This document shows, piece after piece, positions 1-9,934 of a stretch of DNA of 64,000 nt (its first letter is position 1; every line of letters starts with the position of its first letter). The translations under genes and the position numbers were made by a program. This DNA comes from Onchocerca lupi. Lineage: Eukaryota; Nematoda; Chromadorea; Rhabditida; Onchocercidae. The notes under the pieces are model-generated. The model saw nothing but the letters and a program-made list of their open reading frames with translations, was not told the origin of the DNA and did not search any database. Where the stretch lies: positions 124,001-188,000 of the forward strand of contig JAOVVO010000050.1 in the NCBI GenBank assembly GCA_028564675.1. Reading direction: 5' to 3'.

Positions 1-927
1 TTTGATATTTAACTTTCAAAATACCAATATAACAGTTTAAATTTTTTTTTTCTCTTATATGAGATGTGAAAATTGATTTTATTTCTATCACAGAATATTT
101 TTTCGAAATTATTAGTACTTTACTATTAATAAAAAAAACCAAACGCCTTATTGGTTTTTGTTCACTGCTTGTCTCATTTTTAGCTAATGATCGATAGCGT
201 CATCTTTTATCACTGTTTTATTTTTTGCTTATATAGTTTTCTGTAGTTTGAGATTTTTATTGGGATTTTCTGTAAATTATGCGAACCTAATTATTGAGTG
301 AAAATAATAACTTTCAAATTGGAATAGTAATTTCAAAAAAAAAGAAGTCCGAGAAAATAGATACTATCTTCTCCATCTTTGTTTAAAGAACTGACCGACT
401 TATTCATTATAAATTTTATGGAAGCAAGGAATTATTACTTCAACAGATCGGAAACAAAATTTCAGTTTAAAATTGAGTTGTGAGAAATTGCTTGTTTTAA
501 CTTATAATTTAACTGACAATTAATATTGGTTTCTATTTAATTAGTGCACAATCTTTCATTGTCTGAATTGTTCATATTTTCACTGGCATATTAACATTTG
601 CTGCTTCGAGAAGATTTAAAGTTTTTTGAAAATATTCTTTTTGAAGAGAAGAAAAAGAGAAAGAAAGACAAAAAGCTGTTCATTTAAGAAAGACAAAAAG
701 CTATTCATTTAATTTTATCTTTGTTGATCTTTAATGATATAAATATTATAATTTTAATTCACGTATACAAAATATTTGTGCATATAAATCGTTTTTGAAA
801 GACTTTTAAAATTTCTTTTCTAATTTTTATAGTGATTAAGATTGCTACCTGATTGGAATAAAATATTCGGATTCTGAAAACAGAAATACGGGGAACTTAA
901 GGCATACACTTCCTTATCTTTTCATCT

Positions 928-1300
928 GTTATTTATAAAAAATGACATTGAAATTTTTTGCTGAAGAGAAGGAAAAAGTAGAATGGGAGGAATTCCCAAC
1001 TGAATATTCGAAATGTGGTTACTTCTAAAATTCGAAATGGTTTGCTGGAGGATGAGAAGAATAACTATCAATTGTTTACTATTGGATGATATGAAACATT
1101 TGGGATGACTTGTTGAACGGCTAAAATGTTTATTTTTCAACTGTGCTTGATACGCTTGATTTTTATGCCGTACCAGCCTCCGTCTTATTTGAATTTCATA
1201 TCTCTTACGAATATCGTCGAACATCAATCGCAAAAAGTGATGAATGGATGGATATAAATTCGATGCATACTTTTTACAAAAAAATTCTGCGACATATGAA
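928..1300 (-). other. Coding-like block on the opposite strand, unidentified
   Basis: On the minus strand one frame stays open for over 100 codons. Its first part looks protein-like: stretches such as LMFDDIRKRYEIQIRRRLV and RHKNQAYQAQ, rich in basic residues and less AT-rich than the flanks. A possible donor (GTAAAC after the codons for FISSN) lies inside it, and the codons after that point look like ordinary intron translation. I do not recognise a family. It could be an exon of a nested gene, a decayed gene fragment or chance. Confidence 0.25.
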
Positions 1301-4300
1301 TTTGATCATTTTGAAAAGAATTTGATTTACTTCTGTTTAATAAAATAGTTAGGTTGTTGTGATAAAAATATAAAACAAATTTAAATATTTATTATAATTG
1401 TTAAATTATTTTATTTGAAAAAACATAAATATAGAAGATTTCTTCATTGATTTTCATTGCTCCATAAATTATCTTGCAGAACAATAAATAGCTGTAAGAT
1501 CTTAGTTTGAGATTAATATATTGATTGATGAGTATTTATTGGATCAACTATTCATAATTGAATTTTCTAAATATAGAAGTTATGAATTTTAAATTATGGT
1601 TATTTCTGATTTTTCATTTGTTTTTATTGATTTTTTTCTGATGCAAAGTATAGCTTAATAATTTACTAATTACATTAATACACTGTATCGAGAATGGATC
1701 TGCATTGCAGTATTTCATTTTTAATATGAAGAAAGATTAATTCGATCCAGAAATATAAAGTAAAAGGAAATAATTTCTTAACGCAATTCTCATAATAAAG
1801 TGTTAGTTTAATGCTTTATGCAGTTACTGCTAATGCATAATATCCTATTATATGCAAATATTTTAATAGCATTATATCGGTTTAACCTCAAATTCGAGTC
1901 ATTCTATTGTTCTTATTTGATTCTAATATATAATATCATTTTGAATATAAAATAATTTCTTCATTTGTTAGGCTATCCATCACAAGACATTACAATATTA
2001 TTCGAAAAATAATTTGAAAAGTTCTAAGACATTTCGTTTTACTATTTTTCAATAAATTTTAATTAGCAAAGAAAGAAATTAATCATAGCTTTACTCCATG
2101 CATGGGTAAATTAGGAAGGTGTTCAACAATCTGTAACCTTAAATCATTAAAAAATGAAGAAAAGTAGCAAAACGCCAACAGATCTTTTAATTTAAGAAAA
2201 TTTTTTTTATTTAAAAAAGAAGATTTGTGCGCAAATTCATTCTTTCTATTATTATCTTCCTCTTTTTTTTTTTTATCAATAATTTTAATGAACGATGAAG
2301 ATAACTATTTGGCTTTTCTTGCTTCAACATTTCCTCAATTTCAGCCAAGTCTTTCTTCCCACTAATCACTTAAAATTGCCTTCGTCGCTTTATTCATGCT
2401 TTTAACTTTTTCCAGTTTCTTTTTAATCATCTTATGAAATTATTTTTTCTTTTCTAAAGCTTATCCTAATTTAAACTAAAATTAATTTTGCAGAATGCTT
2501 TGCCAATAGTACATGAAATGAATAACCTTTGATGTGATGATATTCATGATCTTATATATCTAGTAGCATACCTTAGTCTTATCGTATATTATCAGCATTT
2601 GATCAGCAAGTTTAGTCTTTCGATATTTCTCGGTAAGAGAAGTTGTTATCATTCCGGTCAAATCACTCTTCTACTAAAATTTTATTGCATATTTGAAAAA
2701 ATAAAACATATTTTTAGGTGATTTCCTGTGGTTATATGATAAATAATTCATTTGAAGTATATGAAGTAAGTAGGAATGAAAAAAAAAAAAAAAATTGGAA
2801 TAGAGAAGAGAGGTAAGAGTTAATTAAATGGAGATAATGAATGGAAGTATTTAGTGCAGTTTTTTTGAATCGAATAAGGATTTTGGTGTAAAAAAAAGGA
2901 TTTTATATTGCTAACACTCTTGTAATATTTTTAAAATAACAAATTTTTATTTTAAAGTAGATTTCAAAATGTTATTTTCTCGCAGACTTTCAATTATAGT
3001 ATTATTTTTATCTTTGAAAATCTAAAATCTACGCTTCAAAAATATTGTATTAAAAAAACGAAAAAAAAGTAATAAAGAAAGAATTTAATGAAAATATCAG
3101 TTCATGCGATTTGCTATTCTCATTTCAATGTATGATTAGGAAATGCTTTTTATTGCGTGATGAATGACCTTCTTATAATCTGACCATTTTCTTTTAAAGT
3201 AGCTGTTCTTACTAATGAAGAATAGAAAAATTAACATAATCATCAATGCCATAAATGTCCACACTTGTCACTCAAAGTGTCACCAACTGCTGCCACTTCT
3301 TTTATCATTTTTTTGTGGAATTAACATGGATTTTTTTTTTCGTAAATTCCATTCAATATAATTGCACATGGCAGTTGTATATTACATGTTTTTATCCTTT
3401 AAATATGTTGTCTGCTTGTCTTCAACATTATTTGGTGTGAAATGTGGTTTTTGACTTTGAAAATTAACTGACATTTATCGACGAGAAACCAGTGATCAGT
3501 TTACTTGGATATTCTCTAATAATTGCTTGTAATATTAACGATGAACCACTGTTCCGTCAATCAATAAATTTTTTCTTTTTTTTATCGTCTCAGTTTTCTT
3601 TCCATGTTGAAATATGCATTCCGTACTGGTTTCTTTTGCTAGAATCTGCTTAGAAGACAGAACAATTTTGTTGATGCTTTGGAATGAAAGGCTTCCTCAA
3701 GAATACAAAAGACAATAAAAATCTTTGAAGTCTTGGCTTAGTTTCATTCCCATTTTTTCATTTCTAGCCTTCTCTCTTCTTTTAACTAAAATAGTTACTT
3801 CTGAAAATTAAGCAACGCTTCTATCCTTTTTGTCGTTTTCTGTATTTATTCGTGAAAAATCTTTCATTTCATTCCATTTCTTAGATTCTAATAATAATTT
3901 TTCAGAATATATTTATTTTTGCAATTTCTTTCTATATGTTTAATCTATCTACTTGAAAGGTTTCATTTTAAATTGTTATTTAATTGTATTTATTCTTATT
4001 CAAATTTACATTTGTCATTTTATTTTATAATTTGAATTTTCTTGGATATTATCAACCGGCCCTTTATTCTTAAGATGATTTCAGAGCCAGCTTTAAAAAT
4101 GCTTGTTAAACTAATCCTGAAATTTCGAATTCTATGGAGTGACAAATTCTTTATCCGGAATGTTTTAATTTTACTCCAAACTGTGTATTATTTTAATTAT
4201 TTCCCTTAAAATTCATTAAATCTACACTTTTTCGTATTACAGGAAATATAGCAGGAATTATATTATGTTTGTTATGTGTATGACTTTCTCTTCCATCAAT

Positions 4301-4362
4301 TTTCTTCAGAATCTTTCCTCACTCACTATTTTATATGCTAATTCAGATAAAATTTACAGACG

Positions 4363-4673
4363 AAACTTGCAAAATGATCTTACTTAAAAAATATAAAATT
4401 ATCCATAAATAGTCCTAATGTATAATCTTCAATATTCACTTCGATATTCAATTTATAGTTTATAGTTTTTTTTTTTTTTTTTTTTCAATATCTTTTTCCT
4501 TCACTCACGCTTTTCTTGAATTCATCTCGTCGGATGTGCAATTTTTCGATTCGATTAATTTCAATATTTGGCTTCGGTTCTATGCTTCATTACCGTATAA
4601 TAATGATCAGTAAGATCATTTTGCAAGTTTCTTCAGTAAAATTTTCTTTTACTGAAAAAATTTGCAAAATGAT
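4363..4673. repeat. Foldback repeat with a 27-bp hairpin and a distal inverted copy
   Basis: Positions 4615-4641 and 4647-4673 are inverted copies of each other (27-nt arms, two differences, 5-nt loop). The same core occurs again in inverted orientation at 4363-4383, where 21 nt match the complement of 4610-4630 exactly. A T tract and an A tract lie between and just outside the copies. The layout resembles a small foldback or MITE-like insertion, but no target-site duplication was established. Confidence 0.55.
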
Positions 4674-5286
4674 ACTTTCTCGTCTTAAATAAAAAAAAAA
4701 AAAAAAAAAAAAAGATGAAATATTGAAACATATTTGAATTTCTACAATTTCATTAATTCATTACGCTTTATTTATTGAGAGCTCATTGAAACAATGATTT
4801 ATTTCAGTTTGTTGAAAATATCAAAATTATCGCTTTTCGAAGGACATCTTTTGATATTTGTATAATATTAGATTGTATTGAAAACTTTAAAATTTTCTTT
4901 GAATACATGTCAACATCTTATTTTTCTACTTTGTGATTTTTTTCAATGAGTTGAAAATCAAATGAAAATAATAATCTATACGAACAAAATAGAAAAAAAC
5001 TTAATTTTTGGCTTTGATAATTGAAATTTTAAAAACGTCTTTTATCGAAGGAATTTCTTTAGCTGATGCTACTTACATCCATGTATCACATATACACATT
5101 ATGAAAATCATTTTAATTAAATAAATCCACAAACTTTAATTTTCGTATTTATCTTTGGATGTCATTTTATTTATTTCGAGATTTTTCCTGAAGTTCAGTA
5201 AGTTGATCTAGAAATTTCCATTTATTTGAGTTCTTTTGTCGGAACGCAACTTTTTTCATCTGCATATCTAATTCATTTTTTCTTGT

Positions 5287-5296
5287 AACTTTTCAG
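5287..5296 (+). promoter_or_regulatory. Candidate trans-splice (or intron) acceptor upstream of an internal neurexin start
   Basis: The sequence ending in TTTTCAG at 5296 is close to the nematode 3' splice consensus. It is followed by 116 nt without a useful frame and then the ATG at 5413. An in-frame TAG at 5383-5385 means this acceptor cannot join an upstream coding exon to the 5413 frame. That suits a trans-spliced 5' UTR for a short neurexin form. Confidence 0.35.
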
Positions 5297-5412
5297 CTTT
5301 CGATAGAAATAAACTGAATAGATTATCTGCATCGTTACTTTTTTTAGCATATATTATTTGATAATAGAAGAATTCTGAACTGTAGATTCTGCTGCATTAT
5401 TCGAAAACAGAA

Positions 5413-5593
5413 ATGACTAAACGATGGATAAAAGATCGTTTTGACGATGACAAACAGTTACGCTTAGCAAGACGTACGACAACAGTATCGCCAATTGCTT
5501 GCCTTCTGGAATGGGATTCTGATGAATGCCGAATTTTTCATCACAAACGACCGTTATTTGCACCTAATTTGGCGTATTCAAAAACTAAGCATG
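5413..5593 (+). other. nrx-1: nrx-1 exon with possible internal (gamma-type) start
   Basis: The frame opens at an ATG and encodes a basic start (MTKRWIKDR), then RRTTTVSP and the acidic WDSDEC patch. It ends after KTKH plus one base at a GT (GTTCTC) in phase 1, which fits the next exon starting at 6366 with two bases. The frame is also open back to 5386, just after a CTGTAG acceptor, so a full-length transcript could splice in there. No signal peptide is visible, as expected if a short form relies on the transmembrane segment as a signal anchor. C. elegans has a gamma-neurexin without LNS domains; equating this exon with that start is inference. Confidence 0.55.
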
Positions 5594-7877
5594 GTTCTCT
5601 ATAGAAACAGATGTTTTATTTTTCTTTATTTTCAAAATTGAATTTGTCAACAGTTTCTGACTTTTCTAACAACGAAAATTTTTCCACAGCATTTGTAGGA
5701 CAGGTGAAGAAAAATAGGCCTGCGGTTGAAAGGGCGAAGTTGTAAACTAGAATATCGCTATAAATGAGAGAACGGATTCTGCCATCATTATTTAAAACAT
5801 ATCTTATCAATAAACCTTTAATTTAAAATTAAATTATCCAATGTAATATACTATCAGGAACAAATAATAATTTAAAGGGGTAAATTAATATAAAAAACTG
5901 CTGTGCTCAGAAATGTTAAAAATAAATCATTAAAAGGAATTATTGAAATTATGTGGATGAAGAACCAAATAGTACTTAAATTATTAAATGAAATAAAGGA
6001 TACTTCCGAATTTTTTAAGTAAAATTTTTGGTAAGCAAAAAAATTTGTAGCTTATCAGATTTCTCGAAGATGTATTTGAAAAATAATTTAATAGGAAACA
6101 AAATTAATCGTTCACGTATTACTTATTTATTCGTTTGTTTTTTTGCATGTTTTCTTTTTATTTAAATAAAATTTAAAAAAATAGGTACAGGATAAAAAAT
6201 TGATTAGGAATCAAAACTAATAGCAAAATTTGATTAAAATTAGGAAATTTTTGGAATCTACATGCTGAAACACAATTCGAATGACTTTCATCACCAACTG
6301 TGATAGGATCAAACTTATCAAGCATCAGTTATGCTAATTATAACGTAGCTCTATTTATGTTTCAGGTTTGATCACTCCGGTTTTTCCGATATTACGAATA
6401 GCCGAGACAGGTGCAGAATCACCGATAACATCGTTGACTACGTCTGAAACAGCACCTTTAACTACTGAAGTATCTCCAGGTAGAACTACGGAACAACCTG
6501 AGGATCCGGATCAGGAGCATTATCAAGCTACAGTAAACGGTGAGTTCACTGAAAGCACTCACACGTTTCTTTCCACCACCATCACTACTACTACTGTCAC
6601 CACTACTGCTACAGTACACGTCAGCACTGTCATTACTGGTACCTCTGTTACGTCAGCTTCTAATTTTTCTCAAAAGCATGGCATTACTCGTGGTACATTT
6701 GCTATTCCCAAAATAAATAGTAACCATAAAATGCTAATACCAATTTTACTTCGTTTTGATATCGATGATAGCGATGATAATGGTGATAATGGCGATCGCT
6801 TTACATTCTACTGGCCAACGGTGAAATCATTTCAAAGACAAATTCCAACTATTTCCTCTTCTGAGATAGAAAATCTGAAAATAAAATCACCAATGACAAT
6901 CGATACGTTCCGTTGGAATGATAGTACAACAAAAAGCCCGTTTCATAGTTTAATATTTCAAAAAAAAAATATGGACCAAATGAGGATAAATATGAGAATT
7001 CTAGAACATCTATGAACAAGCATCTTCTGGTGCCAAAATTTCAGAATAACATAAATCAGCATGATTATAGCAACTATTCTAATCGTTATTCTGGATATTC
7101 TTATCATCCTGATAACGCACCTACATACAACCATAGCTATCTTAACGGCAAGCATAAACATTCTGGCTATTCTAGCAATAATCATAGTTACCTTCAGAAT
7201 CCTAATATCATTCTTGTGTGTCAAAATTATCTTAAAAGCAAAACTGATTATTATAATTGTCCTAATACTACTGCAATCAGAGCTTTTTCTGCATCACTCT
7301 CACCTAGTATTTTGCAAGCTTCTACTTCACCACCGCTTTCTAGTATGGTCACTAAAATTATGCAAATTTCCAGTGCCGTATCACAGGAACTTAATCAAAA
7401 TTATTTTGAAGATTTATGGAGCGATATTGCTGAACCACCAGCTGTTATCATAGATAGCGGCCAGAAGCAATCGACAAACAAGTCAACAAGGATAACGTCA
7501 TCTACTGTTATCAGAACTATTAGTAATAATCTATCAACCAGGCCACTAACACCACCTACTGTTACCAAAACTATTAGTAGTAATCTATCAACCAGGCCAT
7601 TGAATTTCACCACTTTACAAGCACCACAACCAACGCATCAGATTTTACCACTACACAAAAAGGAAGAAACACCTGGAAGTGATAAAACCCTAACGTCAAC
7701 TACGCGAAGTGCTGATAAAAGTTTGACATCAACTATGCCAAAAATAGCATCTTTTTTGCTGAATATTTCAACTGAATCATCGTTAGTAATTGATAATGGA
7801 AAAGAGGGAAAAAAAGGAGTAGAAAGACCAGAAGCTAAGAATTCGGGTAAGTTTAAATAGTAGAGAATGTGCTTTTC

Positions 7878-7925
<48 letters not shown>

Positions 7926-9639
7926 AACAATTGCAAAGCATCTTAATTCTTTTTTCTTCTCTTCAAATATTTTTTGGCTAAAATTTTCAATCAATTTCCA
8001 ATTTTTCAATCTTTTTTTTCTTCAGCATGATTGCAATATTTCTTCCAAATTTTTCTAGTTTGGTCATTTAATAATCGTCCTCTTTTTTCTTTCTATCCTG
8101 TTATTTATTTTTTTTTCTTGGCACAATTTTCGAATGCATTAATTAAGGAATATCGAATGGAATATTAAAGTGAATGAATGTAGTGAGCAAATTTTAAACC
8201 ATTTGAAAGTATTTTTTGTTTGTGCAAAACAATGTTGGATAATTGATTATTGATTACTGATTATCTTATTAAATAAATTTGATTAAATCCAATGAATTGA
8301 CCGAACCTTGTCATTTGTTGTATTTGGTAATATAACTCTTAACATTCTGGATTATCCAAAAATAGCAGTGGTTTTTTTATTCCTTTTTCACTTTGAGTAT
8401 ACAAAAATATCATTGATTATTTAATTAAGCAATCTGAAAAGAAAAGTTGCAGGCGACATTCATACACAGTATAAACCACAGCGAGTGCTTATCGTACCTA
8501 CCGTATCGTCTACATTGAAACATCATATCCGTACAACATTAGTAAGCAATACTATTTATGCAGTTAGGCCAACTGTTCCTATGGGTGAACTTATCACGGA
8601 TACAGTTAAGGTTTGTCATTTGGTTATACTTATCATATCATGAAGAAATGATTAGAAAAATAAGCAGGAATTTCTAAACTGACCAAAAGACCTCTCTTGC
8701 AATCAGTTTTTTTTTCGAATTTAATCTTTTTTTTTTGAAAGGTTATATTTGGATTGTAAAGTTATATCAAAATAAATTGTTTTTTTTTATACCTCGATTG
8801 ACCTTTTCAGGCTCCCACTATGCCGACAGATTTCCCACGTACAGCACTAATTTCAATAGCATCATTATCTGTGATCATTATCATCGCTATCGTTGTTTTT
8901 TGTGTTTTTAGGTGAATTTCGTTTTTCCCATTTACATCGTATGCTAATTCAAAGATTCGAATTCATTATTTCAGTAATGATTTTTGTTTAAAATTCAAAA
9001 AATTTGAAAACCTAGCAATACCTGATGTTTTTGTATCGTTGACAGATTTGCTTATATAAGATTTCTTTAAAGAATGAGGTTAAATATATTTTTACCTTAA
9101 ATACTAAATATCTCTCGAAATCTCTGATGCCAAGATTTTTGTTTGTCTTCGTTTCTTATATTAATATCCTATTTTGGAATGAAATATTACCATTTTATTC
9201 AAGTTGGGCATGGAATAAAAAGATTTCTCGAAACCAAATTTTTTATTTCATTTATTCTTAGAACTTCTTTGCTAACCTATTTTTTGTGCAATAATTTCTA
9301 GCTAAATCAGAAAGAACAACAAATCCAATAAGACAATTGAGCTTTTATTGCAGATGCAGACAAAATGGTCCATCAACGGATCAGTATCCAATGGTTTGCA
9401 GCGGAAAACAATCCGGTTACGCCCCGATACCGGCCGAAGTGTCGCCACCATTGATGCGCGAACAGCCCAAACAGAACTCTGGTCCATTCTTCCAGAATCG
9501 GATAAATCAACTTGATGGATATCAACCGATCAAAGGTGCTGTAATACCGAATGGAAATAATTTGGCGAGTAATATCAAAGGTAATTGTGCATCATCCGTG
9601 AATGGTAGGAAGAAGGAATTCAAGGAATGGTATGTTTAG
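5413..9639 (+). CDS. nrx-1: Neurexin, C-terminal part (stalk, transmembrane segment, PDZ-ligand tail)
   Basis: Neurexins are presynaptic type I adhesion receptors that bind postsynaptic partners and recruit PDZ scaffolds. Exons read: 5413-5593 (possibly from 5386), 6366-6539 or 6366-7846, 8453-8610, 8811-8911, 9354-9639. With the short stalk exon the phases close to 900 nt (299 residues plus stop). The exons give an acidic patch (WDSDEC), a Thr/Ser-rich stalk, a hydrophobic segment (ALISIASLSVIIIIAIVVF) and a cytoplasmic tail of about 95 residues ending KKEFKEWYV. This matches the neurexin C-terminus, where vertebrates end in KDKEYYV, a class II PDZ ligand. No LNS or EGF domain lies in the window, so this is either the 3' end of the full gene or a short, gamma-like form starting at the ATG 5413. 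The tail identification is strong; the first exon and its start are less certain. Confidence 0.8.
5594..6365 (+). other. nrx-1 intron, nothing recognisable
   Basis: This is AT-rich sequence between a GTTCTC donor and a GTTTCAG acceptor. I see no exon, repeat or RNA in it. Confidence 0.5.
6366..7846 (+). other. nrx-1: nrx-1 stalk exon with alternative donors at 6540 and 7847; long form frameshifted
   Basis: The exon starts at a GTTTCAG acceptor. A strong donor (GTGAGT) at 6540 gives a 174-nt exon. A second strong donor (GTAAGT) at 7847 gives a 1,481-nt exon. Both donors are phase 1 and both fit the 8453 exon. The extra stretch is clearly protein-like: a Thr-rich mucin-like run (STTITTTTVTTTATVHVST), Asn/His/Tyr-rich repeats (NHSYL twice, HSGYSS) and a duplicated 18-residue unit. 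The frame used before 6960 ends at 7013-7015, and the second frame opens at 6949. The two meet at a run of ten A (6960-6969), so one extra base there would restore a single frame through to 7846. Confidence 0.6.
7504..7611 (+). repeat. 54-bp tandem duplication inside the neurexin stalk
   Basis: Units 7504-7557 and 7558-7611 are near copies, encoding TVIRTISNNLSTRPLTPP and a variant with TVTKTISSNLSTRPL. The period is 18 codons, so the duplication keeps the frame. That supports translation of this stretch. Confidence 0.8.
7847..8452 (+). other. nrx-1 intron with a 43-nt A run
   Basis: The intron follows the long-form donor. At 7879-7921 it contains an uninterrupted run of about 43 A. The rest is T-rich with no visible exon. 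Confidence 0.6.
8811..8911 (+). other. nrx-1: nrx-1 transmembrane exon
   Basis: After a short extracellular stretch (APTMPTDFPRTA) the exon encodes about 23 hydrophobic residues and ends in phase 2 inside an Arg codon. The next exon continues RCRQNG, a basic stop-transfer border. The acceptor CTTTTCAG and donor GTGAAT are clean. The preceding exon 8453-8610 encodes a neutral stalk segment and ends in phase 0. Confidence 0.85.
9354..9639 (+). other. nrx-1: nrx-1 last exon: cytoplasmic tail ending in PDZ ligand EWYV
   Basis: The exon follows the acceptor TTATTGCAG. It encodes a Pro/Asn/Gln-rich tail and the terminal KKEFKEWYV before TAG at 9637-9639. The C-terminal EWYV corresponds to EYYV of vertebrate neurexins, which binds the PDZ domains of CASK and Mint-type scaffolds. 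A minus-strand frame over the same bases is a shadow. Confidence 0.88.
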
Positions 9640-9928
9640 TTGTGATCTGATCGATATGATTTTTCATATGTTATGAGAGTTGTGTATTCTTGAAATTGCA
9701 TTTAATCTTCATCCAACTAAAATTCATTTATTTTCTTTCGATTTATTTTAAAATGAGGAAAAAAATGGTGCCATAGACCTAAAAATTATTGTTGTATTAA
9801 TTTAAGGGAAACTAATGTGGATATTCGCCACGTGAAATTACGTAGACCAATTGTCTAGAACTATAAGTGATTGACAGCAATGAATTGTAGGAGCATTTAA
9901 CTTTTTAACTTGGATGTCCTACCAAAAA

Positions 9929-9934
9929 AATAAA
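9929..9934 (+). terminator. Candidate nrx-1 polyadenylation signal (AATAAA)
   Basis: This is the first canonical AATAAA after the nrx-1 stop, about 290 nt downstream. A second copy lies at 10012-10017. In DNA this AT-rich the hexamer is common, so position alone is weak evidence. Confidence 0.35.

Larger units (their letters stand above)
1..5385. other. Non-coding upstream region (nrx-1 intron and/or internal promoter)
   Basis: No neurexin LNS or EGF exon is visible here. The sequence is strongly AT-rich with many homopolymer runs (for example T tracts near 4468-4486 and A tracts near 4690-4713). It most likely belongs to a long intron of the full-length neurexin transcript and carries the upstream region of a shorter transcript. 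Two structures stand out and are listed separately: a minus-strand coding-like block at about 928-1300 and a foldback repeat at 4363-4673. Otherwise I see nothing. Confidence 0.55.

Noticed and set aside
6958..7453. Other open frames over the neurexin stalk (minus 6958-7224, plus 7061-7453)
   Set aside because: Ile/Leu-rich shadow translations of the Asn/Tyr/His-rich coding frame; the main frame has repeats and continues to a good donor.
9302..9487. Minus-strand frame across the last neurexin exon
   Set aside because: Shadow of the exon ending in EWYV.
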